From: Nostoc sp. PCC 7107
GTDB lineage: Bacteria > Cyanobacteriota > Cyanobacteriia > Cyanobacteriales > Nostocaceae
NCBI RefSeq assembly: GCF_000316625.1
Contig: NC_019676.1
Location: 3,924,501-3,988,500, forward strand
DNA: 64,000 nucleotides
Direction: 5' to 3'
This document shows positions 30,710 through 39,938 of the stretch, piece after piece. A program made the translations under genes and the position numbers. Position 1 is the first letter of the stretch, and every line of letters starts with the position of its first letter. The notes beneath the pieces are model-generated. The model was not told where the DNA came from, did no database searches, and saw nothing but the letters and a program-made list of their open reading frames with translations.

Positions 30710-31308
30710 ATTATTTGCAAGTCAATAAAAAGTTAAATGTATTATTGCTGTTTTGTTTAGCGATCGCAATCACTCATATTCATCCTGTCTTAGCCCATAA
30801 AGTGCAAGTAGCCGCAGATGTCGGCGCAACTCTCCATCTCGAACCTAATGATAATCCCCGCGCTGGTGAACCTACACAAGCTTGGTTTGCCCTTACCCGT
30901 AAAGGTGGACAAACCATTCCTCTCGCCCAATGTAATTGTCAGTTAGCAGTGTACGCCGAACCTCACACCCCCAGCGAGCCAGCCCTACTCGAACCATCTT
31001 TACAACCAGTAGCCGCTGAACGCTTTCAAGGTATTCCCGGAGCCGAAATTACCTTTCCCAAACCCGGAATTTATCAATTACAGCTAAATGGTAAACCTGC
31101 AAAAGGCGCAAGTTTCCAGCCTTTTAATCTCAAGTTTGAAGTCACCGTCGCGGCTGGCAATACCCAAATTACACAATCAGTGCAGAATGTCAACAGTAAT
31201 GTAGATCAAGAAACTAATAAAACTTTACCAGTTTGGGCGATCGCAATTCCAGGTTTGGCACTCATCGGCATTTTCTTTGTTGTCTTGCAAAAGACAAGAA
31301 GAAGTTAG
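30706..31308 (+). CDS. Secreted protein with CNC motif, single C-terminal membrane helix
   Basis: 200 residues from ATG 30706, chosen over the ORF start at 30652 because GGAGA precedes it and its ATG overlaps the previous stop (ATGA), a typical translational coupling. A signal peptide is present (LLLFCLAIAITHIHPVLA, cleavage near residue 29). The mature domain has an Ig-like beta pattern (QVAADVGATLHLEPND, GEPTQAWFALTRKG) with AQCNCQL near residue 86 and a C-terminal membrane helix (PVWAIAIPGLALIGIFFVVL). It resembles small CopC/YtkA-like periplasmic metal or sugar-binding folds, which is only a structural guess. Likely partner of the SafE-like protein. Confidence 0.7.
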   Translation: MNYLQVNKKLNVLLLFCLAIAITHIHPVLAHKVQVAADVGATLHLEPNDNPRAGEPTQAWFALTRKGGQTIPLAQCNCQLAVYAEPHTPSEPALLEPSLQPVAAERFQGIPGAEITFPKPGIYQLQLNGKPAKGASFQPFNLKFEVTVAAGNTQITQSVQNVNSNVDQETNKTLPVWAIAIPGLALIGIFFVVLQKTRRS

Positions 31309-31358
31309 TTATTGAGGAAGGCAGGAGGCAGAAGGAAAAATTAAGAGAGGATTCAAAC

Positions 31359-31394
31359 GCCTCCTAATTCTCAACCCGTTTAGAATTAGGAGGC
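31359..31394. terminator. Bidirectional terminator between convergent genes
   Basis: Perfect 13-bp stem GCCTCCTAATTCT / AGAATTAGGAGGC (31359-31371, 31382-31394) in the 129-bp gap between the stop at 31308 (plus) and the galE stop at 31438 (minus). The plus-strand tail has a T run (CCCTTTTTCC) about 8 nt later. Confidence 0.72.
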
Positions 31395-31437
31395 TTAAAA
31401 CCCTTTTTCCAGCAGGGCAGTCCTCCTCCTGCCTTCT

Positions 31438-32436
31438 TCAACTGTGTCGCTTTTGATGCCACTGCCAGGCATGACTGACAATATCTTGGATAGATGGATA
31501 TTGCGATCGCCAGCCGAGGATATTTCTGGCTTTTTCACTACTACCAATTAAAACAGGTGGATCACCAGGACGGCGATCGCATTCTTGAATGGGAATAGCT
31601 AACCCTGTGACTTCTTCAGCCGCCGCAATCACTTCTCTCACAGAAAAACCACTCCCATTACCTAAATTGAATATTTCGCTATCGCCACCCTGTAATAAAT
31701 ATTCCAGTCCCAAAACATGGGCATCTGCTAAATCTTTAACATGAATATAATCACGAATACAAGTACCATCAGGCGTGGGGTAATCTGTCCCAAAAATCGA
31801 GATAGACTCCCGCTTACCTAAAGCTGTCAGCAATATCAAAGGAATTAAATGAGTTTCGGGGTTGTGGTCTTCGCCTAGTAAACCATCAGGATTCGCACCC
31901 GCCGCATTAAAGTAGCGAAATCGCACTGACTTGAAATTATATGCGACATCAAAATCAGCAAGAATACGCTCTACCATCAGCTTAGTAGCCCCATAGGGGT
32001 TAATTGGGTGTTGGGGATGGTTTTCGGGAATCGGGACGACTTCTGGGACTCCGTAGGTGGCGCAGGTGGAAGAAAAGACGAACTTGTTAATTGATGCAGC
32101 CAGCATTGCTTCTAATAAAGTCAAAGTGCCGACCACATTATTGCGGTAATATTTTGCTGGGTCAGTCACCGACTCACCTACGTAAGCGTAGGCAGAAAAG
32201 TGCATCACTGCCGCAAACTTACGAGTTTTAAATAAATTATCTAATAAAGGGCGATCGCCTGTATCCCCCACTACCAGTTCGACTTTTAAAACCTGTTCTA
32301 CCAATTCTCGATGTCCGTAAACCAGGTTATCAAGTATTACCACCTCATAACCTGCTTGCTGGAGAGCAAGTACAGTATGGGAACCAATATATCCTGCTCC
32401 CCCTGTGACTAAAATGCTGGGCTTTTCCGGCGACAT
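31438..32436 (-). CDS. galE: UDP-glucose 4-epimerase
   Basis: 332 residues. NAD-binding Rossmann motif GGAGYIGSH near the start (12-20), catalytic Tyr148-Lys152 in NPYGATKLMVERI with Ser/Thr of FSSTCATYG (121-129), and the family's later IRDYIHVKDLADAH block. It interconverts UDP-glucose and UDP-galactose in the cytosol and supplies galactose for galactolipids and polysaccharides. Length matches the GalE family (about 330-340). The surrounding envelope genes fit the role. No operon partner is seen on this strand. Confidence 0.93.
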   Translation of the reverse strand: MSPEKPSILVTGGAGYIGSHTVLALQQAGYEVVILDNLVYGHRELVEQVLKVELVVGDTGDRPLLDNLFKTRKFAAVMHFSAYAYVGESVTDPAKYYRNNVVGTLTLLEAMLAASINKFVFSSTCATYGVPEVVPIPENHPQHPINPYGATKLMVERILADFDVAYNFKSVRFRYFNAAGANPDGLLGEDHNPETHLIPLILLTALGKRESISIFGTDYPTPDGTCIRDYIHVKDLADAHVLGLEYLLQGGDSEIFNLGNGSGFSVREVIAAAEEVTGLAIPIQECDRRPGDPPVLIGSSEKARNILGWRSQYPSIQDIVSHAWQWHQKRHS

Positions 32437-32807
32437 AGTTTTTCCCCTCTGAGTTGAAAATTACTCAATTAATTATGGGTGTAGAGGTGTAGGGGTGTAT
32501 GGGTATCAGGGAAAAAAATTTGCCGGAAACTCAGACAAAAACCAGTCAACACAGGTTATATTTCCCCTAAAGCCCGAACCTCACACCTCCATACCCTTAC
32601 ACCCCTAATTTTCTGACTCACCTGGAAAATTATAAATAATAGACGCAGTGTCAAAAAATTGCTCTAAAATCACTACGACGGTAGTCATTAGGTGTGAGGC
32701 TGGTAATATTTGCAGTCAAGTAAAAGTCCGATTACAATTTGACGGTCAAATACACATCTTGCTCCAAACCCTAGGCTGATTGCACTAGAAAATTTGAGAG
32801 TTAATCT
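32437..32807. repeat. Repeat-rich spacer with 18-bp imperfect inverted repeat
   Basis: GTAGGGGTGTATGGGTAT (32489-32506) and ATACCCTTACACCCCTAA (32591-32608) form an 18-bp inverted repeat with two mismatches around 84 nt. GGTGTAGAGGTGTAGGGG-type heptamers resemble the block at 12550-12590. No gene is seen in the 371-bp spacer before 32808. Confidence 0.6.
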
Positions 32808-33500
32808 ATGTTCATATTGTTGAGCCGCGTACTGTTGTGGCTGCTTGTTGGCACTATCGTATATTCGTTGTTCCAGAGGTTCTATCCTCAAGGAACTTTT
32901 GCTGGGCGAGTAGTCTTAGTAATTATTTTGGTTGTCCTAGCTTTGTCGTTTGTTAACCCCAACGAACCAGCTGTGGCATCTTTATGGAGGGTGATATCAT
33001 TTCCCCTCAAGCCTTTGGGAGCGTCAGTATTGATGATGATTTTTGCCGCCCAAAAAATTAAGGGTGGTGGGATAGAGAAACCAGGAGGATATTTAATTGG
33101 TTGGGCGTTGACAATTTTGCTGTTGTCTAGTACACCAGCGATCGCTTATTTTCTGGTAAGAACACCAATTGCCGCAGTTGTTAATCCCACTGTAGCAAAT
33201 CAGGAAATAGTCAGAAATTATTTGCCAGATGGGGCGACTGGCTCGGAAGTCCTTGTAGCATTAGCACCAGGAACTACAACTAGCGATGTAAATAGTCAAC
33301 TAGGGCTAAAGGCAATTGCTTTCAACTCTTTCGATCTCAAAATTCCGCCTTACCTGTTACAAAACCCTCAACAAATCCGAGAAAGAGGTTTGCGACTGGA
33401 AGACTTTGTACCCAGTGCGGAAACACTCCAACTTACCACCCAAGTTTGGGAAAGTTACCTCAATCAAGTTTACTTTTTCTTGCGTGGTCGCCAGTCTTAG
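32808..33500 (+). CDS. Polytopic cyanobacterial membrane protein, YdcF-like N-terminal region
   Basis: 230 residues. Three to four hydrophobic helices lie at the N-terminal half (RVLLWLLVGTIVYSLF, VLVIILVVLALSFVNP, WALTILLLSSTPAIAYFLV). This arrangement resembles the membrane part preceding the DUF218/YdcF domain in some cyanobacterial proteins, but here the protein ends in a soluble segment (about 115-230) without a DUF218 active-site pattern. Function unknown; the name comparison is from memory and weak. A weak hairpin (AAGGCC/GGCCTT, 33522-33555) follows the stop. Confidence 0.55.
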   Translation: MFILLSRVLLWLLVGTIVYSLFQRFYPQGTFAGRVVLVIILVVLALSFVNPNEPAVASLWRVISFPLKPLGASVLMMIFAAQKIKGGGIEKPGGYLIGWALTILLLSSTPAIAYFLVRTPIAAVVNPTVANQEIVRNYLPDGATGSEVLVALAPGTTTSDVNSQLGLKAIAFNSFDLKIPPYLLQNPQQIRERGLRLEDFVPSAETLQLTTQVWESYLNQVYFFLRGRQS

Positions 33501-33700
33501 GGTTAAAAAAGTAAAATTAACAAGGCCGCAACGCTACGCCCTAGTGGCTGGCCTTATTTAAAAACCTGAATTCAGCATGGAGAATTCAGAAAATAATTTT
33601 CTCTACTGAATTCTGACCACACACTCCTGAATTCTTTGTAGATAAAATATAAACCTACGATCCGTTTGTTTTAGGATGATGGAGTTGCAAAGTTGCTGTA

Positions 33701-35452
33701 ATGGCAAAATCTCGACGACTAGCTAAACTCGGTGCTTACCTGCGTCCTCATTGGGTAGAGGCAACATTAGGCATTTTTGCCTTGTTGTCTGTCAATGGCT
33801 TGGGCGTTTATATTCCTTGGTTAATTCGTGGCTGTGTTGATAAACTTTCAACTCAATTTAGCTGGAATCAACTCATACATTATGTCGTAATCATCATTTT
33901 GTTGAGTTCGGCAATGTGGTTAATCCGCATGGCTTCTCGTATCTGGCTATTTGGGGTAGGACGACAGGTAGAATTTGACCTAAAACAACGGATTTTTGAA
34001 CATTTACTCAAGTTAGAGCCGGCTTATTTTGCGACGAATACCGCTGGGGATTTGATTAGTCGCGCTACCAGCGATGTGGAAAATATCCGGCGCTTGTTGG
34101 GTTTTGCGGTGCTAAGTTTAGCCAATACTTTTTTTGCCTACACTTTGACACTGCCTGTAATGCTGACAATTAGTCCAGATATGACACTCTATTCTTTAGT
34201 AGTGTATCCCTTTATGTTTTTGTTAGTGCATTTGTTTAGCGATCGCCTACGCAAACAACAAGCCACTGTCCAAGAGAAACTATCTGATATCAGTGAACTG
34301 ATTCAAGAGGATATTAGCGGGATTGCCTTGATTAAAATTTACGCTCAAGAAGAAAACGAGCGTCAAGCTTTTGCTAAAAAAAATCAGCAGTTATTAAAAG
34401 CTAATCTGCAATTGGCAAAAAGCCGGAATGTATTGTTTCCGTTAATTGGCGGTTTGGCTAATATCAGTTCTTTAATTATTATTTGGTTAGGCACAACGCG
34501 TATTTCTGGGGGAACTTTAGCCGTTGGCGACTTTTTAGCACTGCTAATTTATGTAGAACGGCTGGTGTTTCCCACCGCTTTGTTAGGCTTTACCATTACC
34601 ACTTATCAACGCGGTGAAGTCAGTATTGATCGCTTAGAATCGATTTTCAGCGTCACACCCAAAATTCAAGATACAGGTGATGCTGTAAATTTAGCACTGG
34701 CGGAAATAAAAGGCGAAATTACCGCGAAAAATTTCAGCTTTACTTACCCAGAAATGGCTACACCTGCCTTAGATCATCTCAATTTTACAATTGTCCCAGG
34801 AGAGACGGTGGCTATTGTTGGGGCGATTGGTTCGGGGAAATCAACCTTAGCTAATGCTTTACCTCGGTTGTTGGATATTGCGCCTGGACAATTATTTTTA
34901 GATGGGGTAGATATTACCAAAATCGTATTAGAAGATTTGCGAAGTGCGATCGCCTATGTTCCCCAAGATAGTTTTTTGTTCAGCACCACCATCAAAAATA
35001 ATATCCGCTACGCTGACCCAGTACGTGAACAAGATGATGTCGAATCTGTAGCTGTCATGTCTCAGATTCATTCGGAAATTATTAATTTTCCCCAACAATA
35101 CGAAACTCTAGTTGGCGAACGCGGTATTACTCTTTCTGGCGGACAAAGACAACGCACCGCTTTAGCCAGAGCCATGTTAGTTGATGCACCAGTTTTAATT
35201 TTGGATGATGCTTTATCTAGCGTTGATAATCAAACAGCCACCAAAATTCTCAAAAATCTTTCTAGTGGAACTAGTCGCAAAACTGTTATTTTTATCACTC
35301 ACCAACTATCAGCCGCCGCTGCTGCTGACCGAATTTTAGTCATGGATAAAGGTAAAATTGCCCAAACAGGCAATCATATAGAACTAGTGCAACAAGAAGG
35401 TCTGTATAGAACCTTGTGGAGTCAGCATCAAGTCGAGGAATTGTTGCGTTAG
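33701..35452 (+). CDS. ABC exporter, fused permease and ATPase
   Basis: 583 residues, the length of an MsbA/MdlB-type half transporter. Six membrane helices occupy about residues 15-300. The nucleotide-binding domain (about 335-583) shows Walker A GAIGSGKST, Q-loop YVPQDSFLFS, signature LSGGQRQR, Walker B VLILDDALSSVD and H-loop FITHQLS. It works as a dimer exporting a lipid, peptide or drug; the substrate is unknown. The ATG at 33701 lacks a strong ribosome site, but the preceding region holds no alternative start with better context. An imperfect hairpin 50 nt past the stop (35502-35540) lacks a T run, so it is not a clear terminator. Confidence 0.88.
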   Translation: MAKSRRLAKLGAYLRPHWVEATLGIFALLSVNGLGVYIPWLIRGCVDKLSTQFSWNQLIHYVVIIILLSSAMWLIRMASRIWLFGVGRQVEFDLKQRIFEHLLKLEPAYFATNTAGDLISRATSDVENIRRLLGFAVLSLANTFFAYTLTLPVMLTISPDMTLYSLVVYPFMFLLVHLFSDRLRKQQATVQEKLSDISELIQEDISGIALIKIYAQEENERQAFAKKNQQLLKANLQLAKSRNVLFPLIGGLANISSLIIIWLGTTRISGGTLAVGDFLALLIYVERLVFPTALLGFTITTYQRGEVSIDRLESIFSVTPKIQDTGDAVNLALAEIKGEITAKNFSFTYPEMATPALDHLNFTIVPGETVAIVGAIGSGKSTLANALPRLLDIAPGQLFLDGVDITKIVLEDLRSAIAYVPQDSFLFSTTIKNNIRYADPVREQDDVESVAVMSQIHSEIINFPQQYETLVGERGITLSGGQRQRTALARAMLVDAPVLILDDALSSVDNQTATKILKNLSSGTSRKTVIFITHQLSAAAAADRILVMDKGKIAQTGNHIELVQQEGLYRTLWSQHQVEELLR

Positions 35453-35784
35453 TTAAAGTAATTAAAACTCATTGTTTCTGGCTTATTTTACAACTTGACA
35501 CTCCTCCCAGCGCCTTTTTAAAAGATAAGCACTGGGAGGAAATGATAACTTAATTGTGAGGTTTTGTCCTTGCAATTCTCTACAAGTAGATTCATCTTCC
35601 TAATTACACCGATTTTCTGTATATTTGCGCCACAAGGCTTCTATATCTATCAGCGTTGATTTTATAAACCACATCATAAGTGTTGTCTGCGGCTCACAAG
35701 AGTCATAAAAAATTAGATAATCGCGTTAGTTTTTTTGGGTACTTGGGCAGTATAAGATACCGAAAAACTAATAGGTTATATTTT

Positions 35785-36417
35785 ATGTTCAAAGATAAAT
35801 TACTCCAGCGTTATGTTGGTGCGATCGCAGCTTTAGCTATCATTAGCTTGCTGAGTTCATGGACTGGATTACCATCTCTTCATGAAATTTATAACTCCTG
35901 GGATGGCTTTTTGTGGGGAATGGCAGATCCGGTATTGGCCTTTGATAAATTTGTGAGTATTTTGGCTATTGGTTTGCTGGCTATTGGGAAAATGCGTGTA
36001 AGATGGATAGCTACTACGCTGATATGCGCCAACATTTTCGGCACACTCATTTATCTATTGCAGATCAACTTACCATTCACAGAAATAGCGATCGCAATTG
36101 TTAGTATTGCTTTTGGTCTGCTGCTAATTATATCCAAGCAGCCTAACTTGTTGACACTGCTGATAGTAACTGCGATCGCTGGGTCACTCCAAGGTTATTT
36201 TAATAGTGGATCAATTATTGGGGCAGGAATAATGCCTTCAGTTATGTATATTTTTGGTGCAGCTTTGACACAGTATGCAGTAGTAATGAGTGTCAGCCAA
36301 ATTTATACTCAGGTTAGTCAAGCAGAATTACTCAATATTTTGCCAAAAAAAATCAGTTTAGTGGGCTTTGCTATTTGCGCTCTTGGGCTTGTCTCTCTCA
36401 AAACCTGGATCAACTGA
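35785..36417 (+). CDS. HupE/UreJ-like membrane protein
   Basis: 210 residues from the ATG at 35785, preferred over the ORF start at 35680 because the extra N-terminus is not membrane-like. Six or so hydrophobic helices are present. The second region (NSWDGFLWGMADPVLAFDKFVSILAIGLLA) matches the HPLxGxDHLLAMLAVG motif of HupE/UreJ proteins but lacks the histidines normally found there (MADPVLAFDKF). HupE members are thought to carry nickel for hydrogenase or urease, or other metals; loss of the histidines makes nickel transport doubtful. Family assignment is moderate and function open. Confidence 0.6.
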   Translation: MFKDKLLQRYVGAIAALAIISLLSSWTGLPSLHEIYNSWDGFLWGMADPVLAFDKFVSILAIGLLAIGKMRVRWIATTLICANIFGTLIYLLQINLPFTEIAIAIVSIAFGLLLIISKQPNLLTLLIVTAIAGSLQGYFNSGSIIGAGIMPSVMYIFGAALTQYAVVMSVSQIYTQVSQAELLNILPKKISLVGFAICALGLVSLKTWIN

Positions 36418-36422
36418 TCAAT

Positions 36423-37097
36423 TTAAAACGCCCCAACTTTACCAAAGATGACGTAGAAAGTTTTGGTAATTAACAACAAATCGTACAATGGATGCCACTT
36501 TTCTTGGTAACGCAAGTCTAAGTCAACTATTTGTTCAAAATCTTTGACATGAGAACGACCATGAACTTGCCATTCTCCAGTCAAACCTGGTTTAACATTC
36601 AGACGTAGCCAATGGCGTTGATTGTACTTGGCTACTTCATCAGCAGTAGGTGGACGTGTTCCCACCAAACTCATTTCACCTACAAGCACATTCCAAAATT
36701 GTGGCAATTCGTCTAAACTGGTGCTACGTAAAAAACGTCCTACTTTTGTGACTCGGAAGTCATTCTTATTTTTAAAGATTAATCCGTCAGCTTCATTTTG
36801 GACGAGAGATTTGAGTTTTTCCGCATCGCTAACCATTGAACGAAATTTACGGAGCTTAAAAGGTCGTCCTTGAAGTCCGTAACGTTCTTGAGTAAAGAAA
36901 ATCGGGCCTCTACTATCGAGTTTAATGGCGATCGCTATCGGTATAAACACAACACCCAAAATTATTAAACCTACTAAACTCCCTAAAATATCTAAACAAC
37001 GTTTGAATTTAGAATCTACGGAATAGTGGGGTGTATCTAATTTCCAAGCTCTGTCAGTCGCAAGTTGACAAACGCTTTGCAATGGTGTTTGGTACAT
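36423..37097 (-). CDS. Polyprenyl-phosphate sugar-1-phosphate transferase
   Basis: 224 residues. One N-terminal re-entrant hydrophobic segment (ILGSLVGLIILGVVFIPIAIAI) precedes a short soluble domain with the family's order: SRGPIFFTQERYG, KLRKFRSMV, GRFLRSTSLDELPQFWNV, GEMSLVGTRPP and KPGLTGEWQVHGRSH. This is the catalytic domain of WbaP/WcaJ-type enzymes, which put the first sugar phosphate on undecaprenyl phosphate, starting polysaccharide repeat synthesis at the inner membrane. It lacks the large N-terminal domain of full-length WcaJ. It could prime the glycan built by the 1-8 kb GT genes; that link is inference. Confidence 0.88.
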   Translation of the reverse strand: MYQTPLQSVCQLATDRAWKLDTPHYSVDSKFKRCLDILGSLVGLIILGVVFIPIAIAIKLDSRGPIFFTQERYGLQGRPFKLRKFRSMVSDAEKLKSLVQNEADGLIFKNKNDFRVTKVGRFLRSTSLDELPQFWNVLVGEMSLVGTRPPTADEVAKYNQRHWLRLNVKPGLTGEWQVHGRSHVKDFEQIVDLDLRYQEKWHPLYDLLLITKTFYVIFGKVGAF

Positions 37098-37552
37098 TGT
37101 CTAGCCAAAGGTAGATTAACCAGGGTAAATTTACTCGATTTTATTTTTGAATATAAACTTTGGATTCTGATCTCAAGGGCTTTTTTACGGTATATTTACT
37201 TAATCTTCATCAAGATTACTAGATAAATGAAAATTTGTAAAATTTACGTAAATTTTTTTATATCTTTTTTGAAGAGTACTTAAGTATGAAAGTTTTGTAT
37301 AAAAAGATGGCCGAATGTCAAAACTAGTTACTAATTGATTCGTTTAACTTTCTAGCTAAACTGAAGTATCTCAGAAAAATCTCTAATTAGTAAGGGCTGC
37401 ACATCCCTAGAAATGATTTGTTCAGACTAACTTCAGATAGCACCTCGTGTAGATTTGAGCAGATGTCATAAATTATGTACATCAGTATCAGTAAAAAATG
37501 ACACAAAGGCTAGAAACAAGGACTAATATTTTTATGATGGGATGGTGGAAAT
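37098..37552. other. 455-bp divergent spacer
   Basis: No gene seen. It separates the sugar transferase (leftward) and the coiled-coil protein gene (rightward) and must hold both promoters. The sequence is AT-rich, with no clear hairpin, operator or riboswitch. Confidence 0.4.
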
Positions 37553-37870
37553 ATGATTTCAGGTGGAGTCGAAATTAAAGTTAATCGCTTAGAATCTATT
37601 GTTGAACAAATTGGCGAAGCAGTACTGACTACTACTGAGACAATTGAAAGCCTTGCCGACAGATTAGATTATCTCAGTATGCAGGTTGAGGCACAAGGAA
37701 AGCAGCTACAGCAGCAAGGCCATCAAATTTTTGCTTTGTGTGATACCTTGCAAAACTTAGCTCAATCTCAAGACTATACGGTGCAGAAACTAACCCAACT
37801 TACACACACCCTAGACAAATTAACATCTTTGATGCAAAGGTTAGACGTGGAAGGAGCCAAAATTAAATAG
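37553..37870 (+). CDS. Small coiled-coil protein of unknown function
   Basis: 105 residues, soluble. Heptad-spaced Leu and Ile from residue 12 to the end (RLESIVEQIGEAVLTTTETIESLADRL, LTHTLDKLTSLMQRL) with Gln-rich spans predict a long alpha-helical coiled coil and oligomer formation. No known domain is recognised. It has a weak ribosome site (GGTGGA) at suitable spacing. It converges with surE (80 bp gap). No function is suggested. Confidence 0.6.
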   Translation: MISGGVEIKVNRLESIVEQIGEAVLTTTETIESLADRLDYLSMQVEAQGKQLQQQGHQIFALCDTLQNLAQSQDYTVQKLTQLTHTLDKLTSLMQRLDVEGAKIK

Positions 37871-37950
37871 TTGTGAGTTACTGAAACTATTTACGGTGTC
37901 AGATAAGCCTATTTTTTCTTGTTTTCCTGTTTCCTTGGTGATCGACAATT

Positions 37951-38631
37951 TCACACTCTTAACTGTGTAATAGCAATATTTCCTGAAAAACAAACATCCA
38001 CATCACTACCAGGAGTGCGATCGCGTTTACCATATTCCCCAATATAATAAAAATCATTGCCATCCACGCGATAATTAATTGGCAACGCTTTGGTGCAAGG
38101 TTGACAAAATACCATTTTGGGATCTGGCTCTCCTGGTTGCAAATGTGGCAAATTAACATTCCAAAAGCTCCCCGGTTCTAGAGGATGCTGAGTTAAATCT
38201 GCTAACACCTCAGCCGTCAATTTTGCCGCTAGTTCCCAATCAAAATTTTGCTTGGCTTTGCGATAGTGAGAAATAGCAATCCCAGGAATACCATTCATAG
38301 CAGCTTCTCGCACAGCAGCCACAGTCCCAGAAATATAAACATCAACACCAAGATTACCACCAGCATTGATACCAGATAAGACCAACTTGGCATCTTGACA
38401 AATTTGCGATATTGCAATTCTCACACAATCAGCAGGAGTACCAGCGATCGCATATTCCTTCTCAGAACGCTGTTGAATATTAATGGAACGAGTTGTAGTA
38501 ACTTGATGTCCACAGCCTGATTGATGATCTTTGGGCGCAGAAACAATCACATTTTCACTGTTAACAGCCCTCAGCAACGCTTTGATTCCTGGAGCATCAA
38601 TACCATCATCGTTAGTCAGTATTATCGTCAT
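37951..38631 (-). CDS. surE: 5'/3'-nucleotidase SurE
   Basis: 226 residues. The N-terminal ILTNDDGIDAPGIKALL (Asp8-Asp9 metal ligands), APKDHQSGCGH (Ser/His region) and SGINAGGNLGVDVYISGTVAAVREA blocks are the SurE signature. It hydrolyses nucleoside 5'- and 3'-monophosphates using a divalent metal, and may influence stationary-phase survival. Its ATG lies 8 nt after the stop of the upstream histidine kinase (38640-39938), so the two are probably cotranscribed; whether that matters functionally is unknown. Confidence 0.93.
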   Translation of the reverse strand: MTIILTNDDGIDAPGIKALLRAVNSENVIVSAPKDHQSGCGHQVTTTRSINIQQRSEKEYAIAGTPADCVRIAISQICQDAKLVLSGINAGGNLGVDVYISGTVAAVREAAMNGIPGIAISHYRKAKQNFDWELAAKLTAEVLADLTQHPLEPGSFWNVNLPHLQPGEPDPKMVFCQPCTKALPINYRVDGNDFYYIGEYGKRDRTPGSDVDVCFSGNIAITQLRV

Positions 38632-38639
38632 TTGTCAGC

Positions 38640-39938
38640 CTAGTGAATTGGAATAGTAATCGTAAATTCTGAACCTTCCCCTGGTACAGAATATACATCC
38701 AATTTACCTTTATGTTTTTCCACAATAATTTGATGGGCAATTGATAACCCTAAACCGGTACCTCGACCGAATAATTTGGTCGTAAACAAATGCTCAAATA
38801 TCTTCTGCTGGATATCAGCAGACATACCAATTCCATTATCTTTAATCCGAATCACAGCATTGTGTTTGTCTTCACTTAGGGAAGTTATAATCCAAATTTG
38901 ATTAGGATGTTTTTCAATTTCTCCATAGCCCCGCCCTACATTAGATTCTTCTAAAGCATCAATAGCATTGGTTAAAATATTCATAAACACTTGATTTAAC
39001 TGACCGCTAAAGCAAGTTATGGAAGGTAAATTACCATAATTTCTGAGAACTTCAATTTCTGGACGGACTTTTGAGGCTTTTAAGCGGTGCTTGAGAATCA
39101 TAATTGTGCTGTCGATGCCATTATGAATATTGCAGAATACTTTCCGATCTTTATCAGGACGAGAAAAATTCCGCAGACTAGTACTGATATTGCGAATGCG
39201 CTGAACGCCTTCTTTCATGGAAGTAATTAAGTTAGGTAGATCAGAACGCATATACTCTAAGTCTGTTTCAGCAATTTCCGCTTGAATAGCAGGTACAGGT
39301 TCAGGATAGTTTTGCTGATAAAGGTCAATTATTTTAATTAAGTTATTAAAATAATTAGCCGTATGATCAAGATTTCCATGAATACAACTAACCGGATTAT
39401 TAATTTCGTGAGCAATACCTGTAACTAACTGACCTAAAGCAGACATTTTTTCTTTCTGAATAATTTGGATTTGATATGCTTGTAAGTCTTTTAAAGCTTG
39501 GGAAAGTTCAGATGTTCTTTCGCTAACTCTTTGCTCTAAAGTTTTTGTTAAATAACGTAGTTGCAGATGTGTTTTGATTCTGGCTAATACTTCTTCTTTT
39601 TGAAATGGTTTAGTAATATAATCAACTGCCCCTAAATTTAGCCCTTTTACCTTAGTTTCTATATCCGAAATCCCAGTCATAAAAATTACTGGAATATCTT
39701 GGGTGAGAGGATTTGTCTTTAATTTTTGACAAGTTTCAAATCCATCGATACCAGGCATCATCACATCTAGTAAAATTAAATCAGGTAATGTGTCTTGTAT
39801 TTGCTGAAGTGCCTTTTCACCATTTCTTGCTGTAGTGACGACAAATCCAGCAGTGGTCAATGCGTCAGATATAATTTCTAGATTGGTTATAGTATCATCG
39901 ACTATTAAAATTAAACTATTTTCTGGTAAGTTCATCAT
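38640..39938 (-). CDS. Receiver-histidine kinase fusion (RR-HK), copy 1
   Basis: 432 residues, no membrane segment. An N-terminal receiver domain (about 9-125) has phospho-acceptor Asp58 in LILLDVMMPGIDGFE and Lys110. A coiled linker follows, then a HisKA region with His177 in VTGIAHEINNP and HATPase motifs IRIKDNGIGMS and TGLGLSIAH. It likely passes phosphate on in response to another protein's phosphorylation rather than sensing a ligand directly. It is paralogous to the product of 40331-41560 in domain order and motifs. It is followed by surE after 8 nt. Cytosolic; cognate regulators are unknown. Confidence 0.9.
   Translation of the reverse strand: MMNLPENSLILIVDDTITNLEIISDALTTAGFVVTTARNGEKALQQIQDTLPDLILLDVMMPGIDGFETCQKLKTNPLTQDIPVIFMTGISDIETKVKGLNLGAVDYITKPFQKEEVLARIKTHLQLRYLTKTLEQRVSERTSELSQALKDLQAYQIQIIQKEKMSALGQLVTGIAHEINNPVSCIHGNLDHTANYFNNLIKIIDLYQQNYPEPVPAIQAEIAETDLEYMRSDLPNLITSMKEGVQRIRNISTSLRNFSRPDKDRKVFCNIHNGIDSTIMILKHRLKASKVRPEIEVLRNYGNLPSITCFSGQLNQVFMNILTNAIDALEESNVGRGYGEIEKHPNQIWIITSLSEDKHNAVIRIKDNGIGMSADIQQKIFEHLFTTKLFGRGTGLGLSIAHQIIVEKHKGKLDVYSVPGEGSEFTITIPIH

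Noticed and set aside
35502-35540. Hairpin TCCTCCCAGCGC/GCACTGGGAGGA after the ABC exporter as a terminator
   Set aside because: One mismatch and no T run on either strand; kept only as a note under the ABC gene.
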